Under the pieces are notes generated by a model. It did no database searches. It had not been told where the DNA came from and was given only the letters and a program-made list of their open reading frames with translations. From Ichthyophonus hoferi (Eukaryota; Opisthokonta; Ichthyosporea; Ichthyophonida; Ichthyophonidae), in assembly GCA_002751075.1 (NCBI GenBank), contig NAOQ01000580.1, positions 9,913 through 41,258 on the forward strand: a stretch of DNA of 31,346 nucleotides, written 5' to 3'. The translations under genes and the position numbers were made by a program. Every line of letters starts with the position of its first letter. Positions within the stretch are counted from its first letter, which is position 1. Positions 10,490-21,850 of this stretch are shown piece by piece.

Positions 10490-12019
10490 AAGTATTTTCT
10501 TGCGTATTCAAAAAGATTTAATTGTCAAAATCTTGCACATGGTACTCTTTTCCTGTATCTAATATATAGATCCTTATATCAAGATACAAACAACTAAACT
10601 CAGGAGATTAAAGATGAATGTGATAATTTTTGTATCATTGGTAAAATTACTATAAACTTATTGGTCTGTGTATATGGTCATCTAATCAATCTAGCAATTG
10701 ATGAATTTGAATAGATTTTTATAAATTAAGTGTTTGTTTATCCAATCAAGAACATGAACACATTGAAAATATATCTCCCAGATGTAAATAATTTTAAGTA
10801 TTTATTGTATTTATTAATGCTAATCACCCTTTATCCAATAGGAGAAAAAGGACAGACTACTTCCCATCTGTGTGAATTCCCCTAAGGGAAGATATTAGTG
10901 GAATTGTTCTGAGATAAATTGTAAATTACTTATATACCACTCGGCAGCCAGTGCTGGGATCTATTAAACGCTACAAAGGTGGGCAATTGGAAACATTTTA
11001 AAGTGTGCTAAATGCTTACAAATACAGCCAATTGCTAAACTGAAACACCAAGATTATTATGACTGGTTCCAATATCTCATGTGTGAATCTTATCAGCCTT
11101 TTTGGGCCAATTGAGTGCTGCTATTTAGAGTTATTCTCCCAATGATCGTCCGAATGTAACAGATATTTTATTTTATTTAAGTTCCAATAGTGATATTTAC
11201 CACAAGTGAACCAGTCGAGTCTCCGTTTAAACTCCGTACTTACAATGTTATGCAACTATTTTTCCTAGTCCATTTTGATTGGATTTTGTAATAGTATTTG
11301 TTATGAACTGAGTATGCAATCACGTGGGATTCCAGCCAATTAGGCAGAATAATTTTAGACATAACAAGATGTTATATTTATAATTCTGTACTTCTCAATT
11401 CCTTTGAGATAAAACTGCTATAGCTCTAGTTACTGTGTGCATATGTTATAGGCCCTACAGCGCCAGTTATAAGTACTCTTGTTTCCTACGTATGTCCTAT
11501 TATAAGCCCAATACATGGAATTATTAATTAAATGCGTAAGATACCTTTATTTTATTGTGAAGAAAAACTCATTAAATTATAAAAGTGGGTATTCTACATT
11601 AGCGTACATATTTAATGCCATGGCTAAGTATTACAATGTTATCTTTTGCAAAAATATATGATATTTATACTTTATTCAATATTGATCTAACTCTTTATTT
11701 TCAAATTAGACTTCTAACTCAACTGCATAGTCATCAGAATTTCTTTAGCCAATCATAAAGAACACACTTCTTATAGCTAATAAAATTAGACCTTCACATC
11801 CATAGAATCTGTTCTAATATACAGGCATTGGCCAGATTATTTGAAGCCAAAAAAAAGACATGATTTGATTCATACGGTTTGTAATTTCTAAGTACTCATG
11901 AGTTATAATGGCTGATTCTTGTTTAAAACTGCTTGTACCAATAAAAAAGGGGTTTTATGAGAATTGTATGTCTTTATTTATATCCCGACACATGATGATG
12001 CTTTTAAAATATATTGCAA
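10490..12019. other. AT-rich stretch, possibly with more relic sequence
   Basis: Between the coding relic and LTR copy 3. Minus-strand frames around 10.9-11.1 kb look weakly protein-like in two different frames, which cannot be decided by eye. No LTR end, inverted repeat or intact frame is supportable. Confidence 0.3.
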
Positions 12020-13149
12020 CGGACACCAAACAAACATGATCTGAAATGGCTTTACATAACCGCGGGACCTCTGCCATTGGCTGGTTCAATTTTGATCGAT
12101 CATATCCTGGATGGGCATATAACACCAACAGATTACACTGATTATTTTGCCCCAGACTGCATAAGTAATAGTATCGCTAATAATATTAAATAATTATAGC
12201 TATATAAAGAAATACTCAAAGTAATTACAAATCCCTGTTTTAATACTTTCCCTTGGCTTACTCGGATTATGTCACCTGGGGCATAAAAATATAAAGAAAG
12301 AATATGAAAAGAACCAGAACGCGATGATTACGATGATTACTTAACCGTGGGCTCCTGACTTATAAAATGAACCGGGAAATTTCTGTTGATATTTTGAAGT
12401 CACTGTGGCGTGGCATTGTATAAAATAAAAGAGGACATTTGACCAAACTGCATGCTAAATATTCCTGCCAATTCTGCCTCTGGCTCTGGCTCTGGCTCTG
12501 TTGTAGGCTCTGGTATCTAGAGATATGTGGGTGTTGCCCAGTTGTAAATTACCTTGGTGTCACGATAGAGCTGAAAATGTTGATAGTTCTAATATAAATT
12601 TAAAGACTGTGTATAAATGTACAAAAATTAATTTTTCATACGTGGAGGTCAGTAGATGGATGCAGGATTGAGGTATGTGTTTTCAATATCTGTGAATAAT
12701 TGACAATAAATTTAATAGTTTTTATAACTATGATAAGCTATTTTTTCTGTCTCTGCTATCATGTTGGGAATAATAATTAGAGAGAGGAACGTTTTTTTGA
12801 ATTGTATTCGTTTAAAAGAAGAAAAAATACCGCATTAATAGACATTTCAACATTTTTCTTTGCATATACGGAGTACAGATATGCTAAGGCATACTTTTAT
12901 GATTGAACAAGTCAACAGGACTCGTCTTATGCAAGATGCCTAGCAAGATATCTGAACCCAAAATATATGATCTGAAATAGCATATTTATCTTAGGACCTT
13001 CTGCTATTGGTTGGTTTAATTTGATTTGAGTATTTTAAAACTGATAGATTGCATCAACTATTTTTCCAGGCTATATATGTAATAGTAATTTTAATAATAT
13101 TAAACGATTATAGCTATTCCATATAATAAAATAACCCTATTTTAAAACA
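12020..13149 (-). mobile_element. Copia-like miniature LTR element fossil, copy 3
   Basis: Minus orientation. The 5' LTR (12762-13149, about 388 bp) has TGTT and AACA ends and is followed by a primer-site relic like TGATAGCAGAG. The internal part (12246-12761, about 515 bp) matches copy 2 along its length, including GAGCCA hexamers (seen as GGCTCT on the plus strand near 12480-12510) and a purine-rich tract before the second LTR. The 3' LTR begins at 12245 and is recognisable only to about 12020, so this side is truncated. The internal frame carries no polymerase domain. The element is old and broken at several places. Confidence 0.75.
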
Positions 13150-13751
13150 TTCATAATAAACCAGTATTAATCTGTACGATATTTATAGTTTAACAATGGT
13201 TATTATGAACTGCTCTGTGCCCTTAATAGCATGACTCAGTCAGCCATAAGAAAATAACTGTTTACATAATAAGGTATCTAATCTGTAAATATTTGTGTAA
13301 CCGTTACAGTTTCATAAAATACGGGTAGTGTTTTCCAAAACTGCTTTTTAAAAAGTTCGTTTTTCTCCATTCGCTTAGGGAAATTCCCGTTCTCCTCCTA
13401 CAATCTTAAGACATGGCAAGTATAGAAATGAGCATTGGCATAGATAGTTCTTAGTTTCTTGACCTAGATAGTTTTAGTGAGTGCTAACGTTTCTGTATCC
13501 GGCGTGTCTTGGCAGTACTATATGTGACTCAAATTAATTAGATGTAGGGTACCACCCAATAACATTAGCTAATGATAAGGCTTTTCATTGTTTATGAAAC
13601 TCAAGACCTGTTTGGTGTGTCTCAATCACATGGAAAATTTTGTCTTAAAATCAGATATTAACTTATCTGATTGCTATAAAATATGGTTTAAATAGATCAA
13701 AAAAGCAATTTAAAACAAGGATTGGTATTTTGCAATTCCATCAATACCTTA
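13150..13751. other. AT-rich spacer between two LTR fossils
   Basis: No open frame, repeat end or recognisable motif that I can support. A somewhat GC-richer segment at about 13370-13540 has no coding frame. Confidence 0.35.
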
Positions 13752-14020
13752 TGCTGGGAATAATAAATAGAGACAGGAGTGTTTCTGCTACCTATATTCA
13801 TTTAGAAGAAAAGGGATTACCGAATTAAGGAGCAGTTTAACGTATCGCCCCGCATACACAAAGTAGAAGTATGCTAAGACACATTTTAATTATTGAACAA
13901 GTCAGCAGGGCTAGTCTAATGTAGGATACCTAAGCAATGAGTTATATAAATCCCAAAACATACAATATGTGGCTTATTACTACAATGGCTTTTACGATTG
14001 GTTATATTGACGTGACATCA
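13752..14020 (-). mobile_element. Partial or solo LTR of the Copia-like family, copy 4
   Basis: Starts with TGCTGGGAATAATAAATAGA at 13752, the reverse complement of the family's 3' LTR end, and matches the LTR through the GTACTCCGTGTATGCAA-like and CATTTCAGATCATATG-like blocks. The match fades at about 14020, before the TGTTAAAAC end. No internal region adjoins it. It is a diverged, truncated LTR fragment. Confidence 0.65.
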
Positions 14021-15238
14021 GTACTACTTTTTTGAAATTTGTTTAGATAATCATTAATTTAAGGCAATTTAACTAACTTATTTTGATAGACTTGATATAT
14101 AACTCTCTCTGCATACTATTTAATTTGCATGTGTTTCGTTTATATTGTATGCATAATGAATATGGATATGATGTATAGCTGCCATTCATTACTAACTTAA
14201 AAATAATATTATATGCAATGTCTATAAAGCGTTTTCACTGAGTTTTACATGCTCATAGAAATGTTTATGAACACAAAGCATGTGTGAAAATACGGAGATA
14301 TATTTTAGGTCTGCAGAAATACTAATAAATAATTCACAAAAAACTAAGAATATACTTATTAAATATTTTTTTATTTATTACGCATCTTTTTATATGCTAC
14401 ACAATTAAAACATATATTATGATTATTGTATAGTGTATTTATGTTAACTGCATATTATATTGTATTTTATTTATAAAGGTATTATACTATCTTTTATTTT
14501 TTTCTCAATATTTTCTGTGCAAATTAATATTCATTAATAGAATAGCGAGTAAGTTATTTCATTTTTTATAAAAAAAAGATAGTTATATGAAAGCTATTCT
14601 TGTTTTAATTGAAAGTAGTAAGAAAATATTTGCGGGCTTCAGTAATAATAGTATACTGAAGAACCGCTTAAATAATTGGGTTTATCGTGCTCATTCCTGA
14701 TGGTCTATCTTTTTTGCTAAAAAAAAGTTCTGGTTGTTGTATAAATTTAATATCATCTTAGTTCTGTCGTCTACATTCTGGTGAGTTTTTTAAGGAAGTA
14801 GTTAGTGGTTAGGGCTTTATTTGGCAAATGCATATTGATAAAGAGTATTATTTTTCTGATTGTGATAAGATATGTTACTGCTGTCTAGATATTTTTTTAT
14901 TCCAATATTGCTTTATGTTCCTTTGCTATATTTTCTATTTTGTAATTAATTACATTTATTATCATTATTCTGATTTTCAAAAAAAAATATCTAAAACACA
15001 GTTTTATGCAACATTTTGGCATGCTTGGATAACAAAAATTGAAGACATGTGATTATTGAAACTGCTAACAAATATATCAGCAATATAACATATGCAGTGA
15101 ATGTGTATCACTATCAAACTCCAATACCCATCGGTATCAAAATATAGCCAAAAATAGAATTATAAAATAAAATCTATTATGCGTTGGTTTTGAGCACCTT
15201 ATAAAGAATTAGTTTATCAGTTGGTAAAATTGTGAAGC

Positions 15239-15270
15239 ATGTTTTTTTTTTTTAAAAAAAAAAAAAACAT
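15239..15270. repeat. Near-perfect T/A palindrome
   Basis: ATG, then 12 T, then 14 A, then CAT. It could form a hairpin or cruciform. The arms do not extend further, so it is not clearly a transposon end. Confidence 0.8.
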
Positions 15271-16597
15271 CCTAGATTGATTTGTACATCATGTGCCAGG
15301 AGCTTATCAACAGATATCCTATCCAGATAAAGTGGCATAGTTCTAGTCATGCAATGTTTTACAGACTAGCATCAGCAAGTAAGCATTTAAAATTGCAAAC
15401 ATGAAACGTTTTTAATTGAAAACATGAGGGAAATGGTTTTCTGAATATTGAGGTGATCTGTGGTCTTCCAGGTCATTAGTTTGAATTTTAACCATTGTTT
15501 TTTGGTAATACTTAAAATTGCTTTGACATTCCTGGGGTATTTGTACATATTCAAATTTTTATGTTTATGGAAAACACAAGCAAAAATGTATTGTGTGAAG
15601 TAAACAAAAGTCTCGAAGAAGCCCCGTTTATTTTTTCAGTATAATATTGGATATAGAGGTATAAAGATTCTTTTTATGTTAAGATCAACAAGATATATAA
15701 ATTTTTTAACGATTTACAAGAAACGATACGAACAAAATATCCAAAATTAAATTTTGAGCTAACAATAGCATATGTAACATGAAAACAGCAACCTGCATCA
15801 GTCATTGAAATTTTGAAAAATATATTCTATCTATCCAATTAAAAAATTAAAAAACTTATTATCTAAATTAAAACTATCGATCTACTATCTATCGCTACAT
15901 TCCCTGGAGGCCAAAAATCCAGCACATCCGTAGCCTGGGGTATTGTGCTAAATGCCCAAGATTTGCATCTGTATTAATGACGTCATTTATGTAGATGGAA
16001 TTTCTAACACAATTTCAAACAATAAGATTAACCAATAATGAGTCTTAATGTCTAATGTTCTAAGTATAGATTATAGATTATAGTCATGTCATTTCATTGC
16101 TCTATTAAGAACGGTCGAGATCTTTATACCCAATACTACTAATTATTATTGGCTGTTATGCATAAAATTGCTCATCTACAGGAAAAACAATTCGTGAGTT
16201 TTGACGCTACAGTGATGACAGTGATAAGAATGCAAATCTACTGTGAGACATGTTAACTATCATGCCGAATATCAAATAGGTTAGACAATAAATAGTACAA
16301 CACAAAAATCTTAAATATCATGATAAGTTTGTGATTCAATAAAGTTATAAATTTTAAATATTTTTACTGTAAAGCTCTATACAGAGTAACTTACTGTTGG
16401 TAATGGAATGGAGATAGAGATAAAGATTGAAACCGTAAAAAGATCTAAACGTAGGAATTCATTCGTCAATATTTTTAGCGATATAAATGGTGTGATTGAC
16501 GCATACGACGTCACGAAGTGTGCCCAAGATATATAATTCAAATTAACCAATAATAATCCAGATTGATGTTTGTTTCCCAAGCCTAACACGTGTATAT

Positions 16598-16648
16598 GTA
16601 TAGGTATAGGGATAGGGATAGAGGAATAAGTATAGGTATAGGTATACG
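16598..16648 (+). repeat. Degenerate TATAGG/TAGGGA hexamer array
   Basis: About eight hexamers of the type TATAGG or TAGGGA in a row with small interruptions. Short and telomere-like only in a loose sense; most simply a microsatellite. Confidence 0.6.
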
Positions 16649-17736
16649 TTTATATAAATATAATTATGTATATGTATAATTAAGTATAAGTACAAGTCAA
16701 AGCTGATTGTAACCATATATATATGGATATATCTTCCATAGATGATATGAAACTCTGTCTACGATAGGGAAAAGGCTACATGTTATTTAACCACTAGCAT
16801 TCGCCTGTTCATATGGTGAACGTAAAACGAACAACCTTGTAATGATGTATACAGAAAAATACATAATAGAAAAATGTCAAGTTGCAAATGTTTAAATAAT
16901 ATGGTGATACAATAGTAGATTGCTATCTAGCATGAGGAGTTTTTCTTGATTTGGTTCTTTTTCTTTACTGCATTAAACGCATACATGATGGCTCATTTTC
17001 ACAGTATGCCAATCGTATGTCCATAATATTTTGGTTCTATTTTCAAGTGACAAGTCCAGAGAAACACGTAGGTACAGTTATCCATTAATTTTCCCATACG
17101 ATATTCATAAATATATTTATTCATATAGTGTAGGTTAAACAATATTCATCATTGCTAAGATAAATAGCATAATATATTGTCAGGCTGTTTTATATGTTTC
17201 ATCATACAATACTATTACTCAGTTTAAACCGAATTTTTGGGGAGTTAATAACACTCAAATGTGATCGAACAATAAATAATAGCAAAGCAAACAGATTGGA
17301 CTGATTGCGATTGCTTTCCCCAACCATATAACTCGGTGGCTGGCCTTTAGTATGGACTGGCTCTTAGTTATAACTTGAATAAAGAAGTACATTTTGTTTT
17401 TAAAATTTGAGTTTTACGTTTAATTCATTAATCATCGGAAAGAATAAGAAATTCTCTATACTCTCTTCAAGTAGCAAGTTGGTGAACAGCAAAGAAAAGT
17501 GCAAATATTAAATTTACAACGGACTACACGGGATTGTTGAATTACAGCTTAAATTAATTAATGGACAATAAAGACTAGTAGTCCCCAATGTCAGACAATA
17601 GTGATTTTAGCAAAACAAAACAATTGCTTCAAAGCTCAACTTGAGCATAGTTATAATAAAACCTATCCAGTCAAGTAAGTTATCTGGTATATTGAATGGC
17701 TAAATTTTTTAATGCACTGTCTGATGAGCTAGAAAA

Positions 17737-18972
17737 TATTGGGAGTAAGTATAGACACGAACGTTCTTGTGACCTATATTTGTTTAGAGGAAGAGAGAAT
17801 ACCAAATTAAGGGGCGTTTTAACATGTCCCTTTGTGTACACGGAATATAAACATTTTAAACCATTTTTAACTAAGCAATTCCGCAGGACGTGTCTTAAGC
17901 AGGATGCCTAAGCAATGTGTTATCTGGACCCAAAAACATATGGTCTGAAATGGCTTAATATTTAGTTGTAGGATCTCTACCATTGGCTGGTTCTATTTGG
18001 ATAGAATCTGGGAGTATATGCAATAATAATTGCCAATAATATTAAATATTTATAGCTATGTAAAGAAACATACAAATTAATTTAATATTCCATGAAAACT
18101 ATGAAAAAGGAAAATGAAAAAAAAACCTTATCATGCTAATGACTTGTAGGCTTGTCGCTCACTAAATAAACTAGATAATTCCCGATGTCATTCAGAAGTG
18201 ACTGTGACATTGCACCCAATAAAATAAAAAAACGGAAGACAGTTCACCACACATTATGTTAAATGTTCCGAATCGCTCTTGCTCTTGTTCCAACTGGCCT
18301 CTGGCATCTGGCATCTGGAGCTTAGATGATAAGTGAGGGTTGCCCAGTTGTTTGACCTTGGTGTCACTTTGAAGCTGGAAATGTTGATGGCTCAAATGCA
18401 GATTTGAAGACAGTGTGTAGGTGTAATAAAAGTGAGTCTTCATACGCAGAGGTCAGTGGATGAATATAGAGTTAAGGCAAAGTTTTTTTGGCATTTTTGG
18501 ATCGTTAGCTTAATAGAATCACCAGGTTTTGCGACCATAATAAACTAGATCGACTTTCTCTGCTACCACGTTGAGAATAATAAGTAAAGACACAAGCGTT
18601 TCTGTGACCTACATTCGTTTAGAGGGAGAGAAAATCCCAAATTAAAGGGCTTTTTAACATGTCCCTTTGCGTACACGGAGTACAGATATGCTAAGACATT
18701 TCTATAACTAACAAGTCAGTAGGACTTGTCTTAGGCAGAATGCCTAAGCAATATGTTATCTGGACCCCAAAACATATGATCTGAAATGGCTTAATATATG
18801 GTTGCAGGATCTCGATCATTGGCTGGTTCTAGTTTGATAGAATTGGGATGGCCGTTTAACACCAATAAATTACACTAATCATTTTTCCAGGTTACATATA
18901 CGCAATAATAATTACCATATTTTTAGCTATATAAAGAAATACCTAAATTAATTAAATATTCCAACTTTAACA
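17737..18972 (-). mobile_element. Copia-like miniature LTR element fossil, copy 5 (both LTRs)
   Basis: The most complete short copy, about 1.24 kb, minus orientation. The 5' LTR is 18569-18972 (TGTTAAAG... start; about 404 bp), followed by TGGTAGCAGAG (18558-18568), an initiator-Met-tRNA primer site. The internal part is about 18100-18557 and the 3' LTR about 17737-18099. The internal part has an 83-codon open frame (18192-18443) aligning with that of copy 2 (shared QHFQ.Q.DTK and GTF.I segments). By eye the two LTRs differ at roughly one site in six and by a missing block, so the insertion is old. No clear 5-bp target duplication is visible. It lacks all enzymatic domains and would have needed a helper element. 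Confidence 0.8.
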
Positions 18973-19005
18973 GATAATAGTCAGCAAAAAAACAATCTGA
19001 AATAA

Positions 19006-19280
19006 ACTGAAAAGTTTAGGAGGTTCTGGCAGTGTCAGTTCAACAAAATGGAAAAAACTGACAGACTAACTTCAAATGCAGATCTGTACAGGAGGCTATA
19101 TAAACCAAGTTGCCTTTTTCAGAATTGGCGGAGATAGTTTTATTTGGTGTCTAGATCTTTTGGCCTTTATGCCTTTGGATAAACAACCAGATACAAGAGA
19201 GACCCCGCTATGGCATCCCACACCACATCAAGGTGTTATATAATATGTTGTGTACAACACTTTTATGCATAGTTAAATAG
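19006..19280 (+). pseudogene. Possible decayed coding fragment
   Basis: A plus-strand frame open for 43 codons from 19006 contains FWQCQFNKMEKTDRLTSNAD and LYRRLYKPSCLFQNWRR. It continues as protein-like sequence (RYKRDPAMASHTTSRCYI) after about two interruptions. Composition is better than the surroundings. Family not recognised; it may be transposon debris. Confidence 0.25.
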
Positions 19281-19420
19281 ATAGATGGATAAATAGAAAT
19301 ACAAATGGGTAAATTTTAAAACACAATTTCCTCTAGCCCTTGGATCATAATAGAACTCTCCTTCTCCTTCTTCTCTTCCTTCTAACTCTACAATACCATT
19401 ATTATTATTATTTTCTTTTC

Positions 19421-19760
19421 GTCTACTTAGGCAGGACTAGAAGCATCAAATGTTACACTACAGATCATAGTCACAACTTTGACATATACGACTACCAGGG
19501 CTTTACTGCTCTGCACTCAGCTAGAAAGGGAGCTAGAGAGTGGAAGAGAGCCCCACAGACCCTTTCTATATATTATACTACTATATACACCCCCCTGCAC
19601 CCATCAATGGTAGCTACTAATTCCTTACAGGAGAATTCAGCATTGCTGGCATCCTTATCAGAGGTGGCGCCAACCCCAATGCCCTTAGCATTAACGGAGC
19701 TACCCTCTATACTTTGCTTGTCTTATAATCAGTTGGTTGATTATTTTAAAAATAGTTTTT
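19421..19760 (+). pseudogene. Broken duplicate of the ankyrin gene at 30.7-31.1 kb
   Basis: Matches two consecutive exons, and the intron position between them, of the minus-strand ankyrin gene at the right end. The first block reads CYTTDHSHNFDIYDYQGFTA (gene: RYTADCSHDLDIPDYLGFTA) and follows the same TTAGGCAGGACT acceptor context. The second block (about 19630-19730, after a CTTACAG acceptor) reads GGANPNALSINGATLYTLLV (gene: GGANPNALNVDGATPLHFAC). The intron is retained, so this is a DNA-level copy, not a processed one. Both donor sites have lost their GT relative to the gene (GCAG|GT became AAAGGGA; ATG|GTCAGT became ATAATCAGT) and a TAA follows, so it cannot splice normally. Exons look about 70% alike, so the duplication is not recent. 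Only these two exons are recognisable. Confidence 0.8.
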
Positions 19761-19780
19761 TTATTAAAAATTAGCATAAG

Positions 19781-20026
19781 ATGGCAGAAAATAATTTTGT
19801 CAATCCCCAAGCCAAGAAGAGCCTTCATGCAATTAACCAGAGTCAGGACTACACTATGTTGCGCTCGCAGAATATTATGGCTTCTCATCATTCAACCTCT
19901 AAAAATGACATCATACTGTTGCAGCAAAAATTATGGGGCCAACCACACAAGATAAATAATAATAAATGCCTTCATTGTCTAATATATATGCTTTTTCCTG
20001 TGTGTAGTGGCGGTACTTGTAATTGA
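19781..20026 (+). CDS. Hypothetical 81-codon open frame
   Basis: ATG at 19781 opens MAENNFVNPQAKKSLHAINQ and ends at TGA in 20024-20026. The first 60 residues are hydrophilic and mixed in composition; the end is Cys/Leu-rich (HCLIYMLFPVCSGG). It lies just after the broken ankyrin duplicate but does not match the next exon of that gene. No domain recognised. It may be a chance frame or a relic. Confidence 0.25.
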   Translation: MAENNFVNPQAKKSLHAINQSQDYTMLRSQNIMASHHSTSKNDIILLQQKLWGQPHKINNNKCLHCLIYMLFPVCSGGTCN

Positions 20027-20085
20027 TATACATAGTAAAAAATATGTTTGATTGTATAAGACTTCATTTAATGTAAAATATTAGA

Positions 20086-20470
20086 AACAGAATCTGGCCC
20101 AGATTAAATCCGCAGTAGTGGAGTGTGTCATAGGGACAGAACTTGTTCACTAGTGTAAGGTAAATTAGTTCTCAAGTTGTATTCGGTTCATTAGATAGTG
20201 ATTGATGCCTATTCTGTTATGTTTACCTTAATTCGAAGCCTTTTGGAATCTGCATTATCAGCAGAAATTAATGCCTTTTGAGTATTTACAGTATCAATAA
20301 TTTGTAGGATAAATTTTTGGTCTTTCTTAAGATATTATAGTATGCCTGGTTTGTTCTTCTGGGCAAGCATTTTCTTCTTCTTGGTCATAAAGTCTCATAC
20401 AGAAAGATGGTTGGTTTATATCTCTGATTGGGCGCCTGCCTATAGAATTAATTTATTGGTTTTTATTGGA
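20086..20470. repeat. Diverged tandem unit A of a ~385-bp duplication
   Basis: Aligns by eye with 20471-20860. It shares CAGAATCTGGCCCAGAT versus CAGGATCTGACCCAGAT, then CGTTCACTAGTATGAGG-like blocks, and a final TGGTTGGTTTATATCTCTGA versus TGGTTGATTTATGTCTCTGA. Unlike unit B it has no long minus-strand frame, so it is the more decayed copy. Confidence 0.65.
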
Positions 20471-20488
20471 AACAGGATCTGACCCAGA

Positions 20489-20884
20489 TCAACGAATCGG
20501 CTGTGGTGGAGTAAGTCGTAGGGTCAAAGCTCGTTCACTAGTATGAGGCGAATTTCTTGAATCAATATATCTGTTCACAGAATTGTCTTCCATTGAATCT
20601 ATTCCAAACCCGAGTCTTTTATAATTTACTGTGTCAACAGAGATAGATGTCCTGTTGGTATCTGCGGTACCTGCAGAAAGAAGGACATGTGCATCTTCTA
20701 TGTTGAAATATGCCAATGTTTGATGGTCTGAACCCTTTTTCTGTTTAGTCTTTCTTTTATGTTTGGCTGTAGTCCCATAAAAGGAGCTGGTTGATTTATG
20801 TCTCTGATCAAGTGCTTGCTGATAGATTTGGCTTACTGATTTTGATACTTCCAGTGGTTTAACCTGGTGGTTGGTTTTTTCTAA
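20489..20884 (-). CDS. Unrecognised 131-codon open frame in tandem unit B
   Basis: The minus-strand frame is open from 20884 to a TGA at 20489. An in-frame ATG occurs only at 20716, so the longer frame may be an exon (an ATAATTAG acceptor-like end lies at about 20881). It contains a lysine-rich segment (TTAKHKRKTKQKKGSDH) and then YFNIEDAHVLLSAGTADTNR and SPHTSERALTLRLTPPQPIR. Composition is protein-like and hydrophilic with no membrane segment. Unit A carries a decayed copy of the same sequence. Family not recognised; host gene fragment and transposon gene are both possible. Confidence 0.35.
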   Translation of the reverse strand, partial: LEKTNHQVKPLEVSKSVSQIYQQALDQRHKSTSSFYGTTAKHKRKTKQKKGSDHQTLAYFNIEDAHVLLSAGTADTNRTSISVDTVNYKRLGFGIDSMEDNSVNRYIDSRNSPHTSERALTLRLTPPQPIR

Positions 20885-21850
20885 TTATGTGCATGTTTAG
20901 AGCCATAAAAAACAGTAGAACAGCCAATGTTCTTTTATATTTAAAAAATAGCCAAGAGTATTCACTGAGTATATCAAAGCTTACGCTGTACTATGCATTA
21001 TTCTTTGTTCCTTATTGATTCAGGTTTGATTTCATTGTCACTATAGTGCTAATATCTCGTGTTTATATTTACAAACTTATTTATAATCAAGTTATTAAAA
21101 CAATGCCGCTACTTGCTAGCCTAATAATACGTAGAAACTTTAATGTTTTAATAATATATCTACCCATTTAAACATACTGCTGTATGTATTGTCTTAGTGT
21201 ACCAAATAAATCATTATTCCTGGAATTACAGGCACCTTAAGAATCATGAGATCACATGGTGTAATCGGTAATCCTAGTGAAAAACGTTATCATAGGCTAT
21301 CACAATTTCCGATTAGAAAACTGATCGTAACAGTTTTGATATTTTTGGTGGGTTAATCTGGCGATTACTGGTGTTTTCCATTCATGTACATATTTAATAC
21401 TGTAAAAAATACTAGCACAGCCAGCTTGCTTTTATACCTGTAACTGAAAAACTGCCATAAATTTTATCCAGAATATCAAGACTTATGTACACACTATAGA
21501 CAACTGTTCTTTCCTGGTTGTTTCAGGTCCTACTTCACCATTTGCATATTGGTGGTGTGCTAATGATTCTACCGATAGGGTTTTATCTAACGGAATTATT
21601 AAGATATCACCACTACGTGTTATCTGAATATTGTGCAAAAAACGTTAATACTATAATAGCATATATCTATATAAATTAAGGTACTATATTTGCTATGCTA
21701 GAATGCCATAAAAGTCATTATTCCGGTTGTAGTTGGTGTTCTGAAATCATAGGAACCTTAAGGAATCATGATATTGCATTTAATCGGTAATCATAGTGAT
21801 TAATGTGATCGCGATCTCCGATTGGAAATGCTGATTTCAACGCAAAATTA
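20872..21850. repeat. Second diverged tandem duplication (~490-bp units)
   Basis: Unit 1 is about 20872-21345 and unit 2 about 21346-21850. Paired blocks include AGAACAGCCAATGTTCTTTT versus AGCACAGCCAGCTTGCTTTT, TGCTAATATCTCG versus TGCTAATGATTCT, and CACCTTAAGAATCATGAGAT versus AACCTTAAGGAATCATGATA followed by TAATCGGTAATC in both. Unit 2 includes a short plus-strand protein-like frame after a TTTCAG site (YWWCANDSTDRVLSNGIIKI), which unit 1 lacks. Together with units A and B this makes a 1.8-kb zone of repeated local duplication. Confidence 0.6.

Larger units (their letters stand above)
14021..17736. other. Gene-poor AT-rich stretch
   Basis: About 3.7 kb with no supportable gene. The longest plus-strand frame (14828-15052) is Phe/Tyr/Ile-rich and looks like chance. 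The stretch holds the palindrome at 15239-15270 and the hexamer array at 16598-16648. Two loosely similar blocks near 15.95-16.05 kb and 16.49-16.57 kb share GACGTCA, GCCCAAGAT and ATTAACCAATAAT strings in different order, possibly traces of one older repeat. Confidence 0.4.

Noticed and set aside
14828-15052. 74-codon plus-strand frame, possible small membrane protein
   Set aside because: Composition (Phe, Tyr, Ile, Cys) is what AT-rich random DNA gives; no signal peptide, no neighbours, no conserved motif.
16598-16648. Interstitial telomere
   Set aside because: The hexamers are mixed TATAGG and TAGGGA, short and interrupted; a plain microsatellite explains them.
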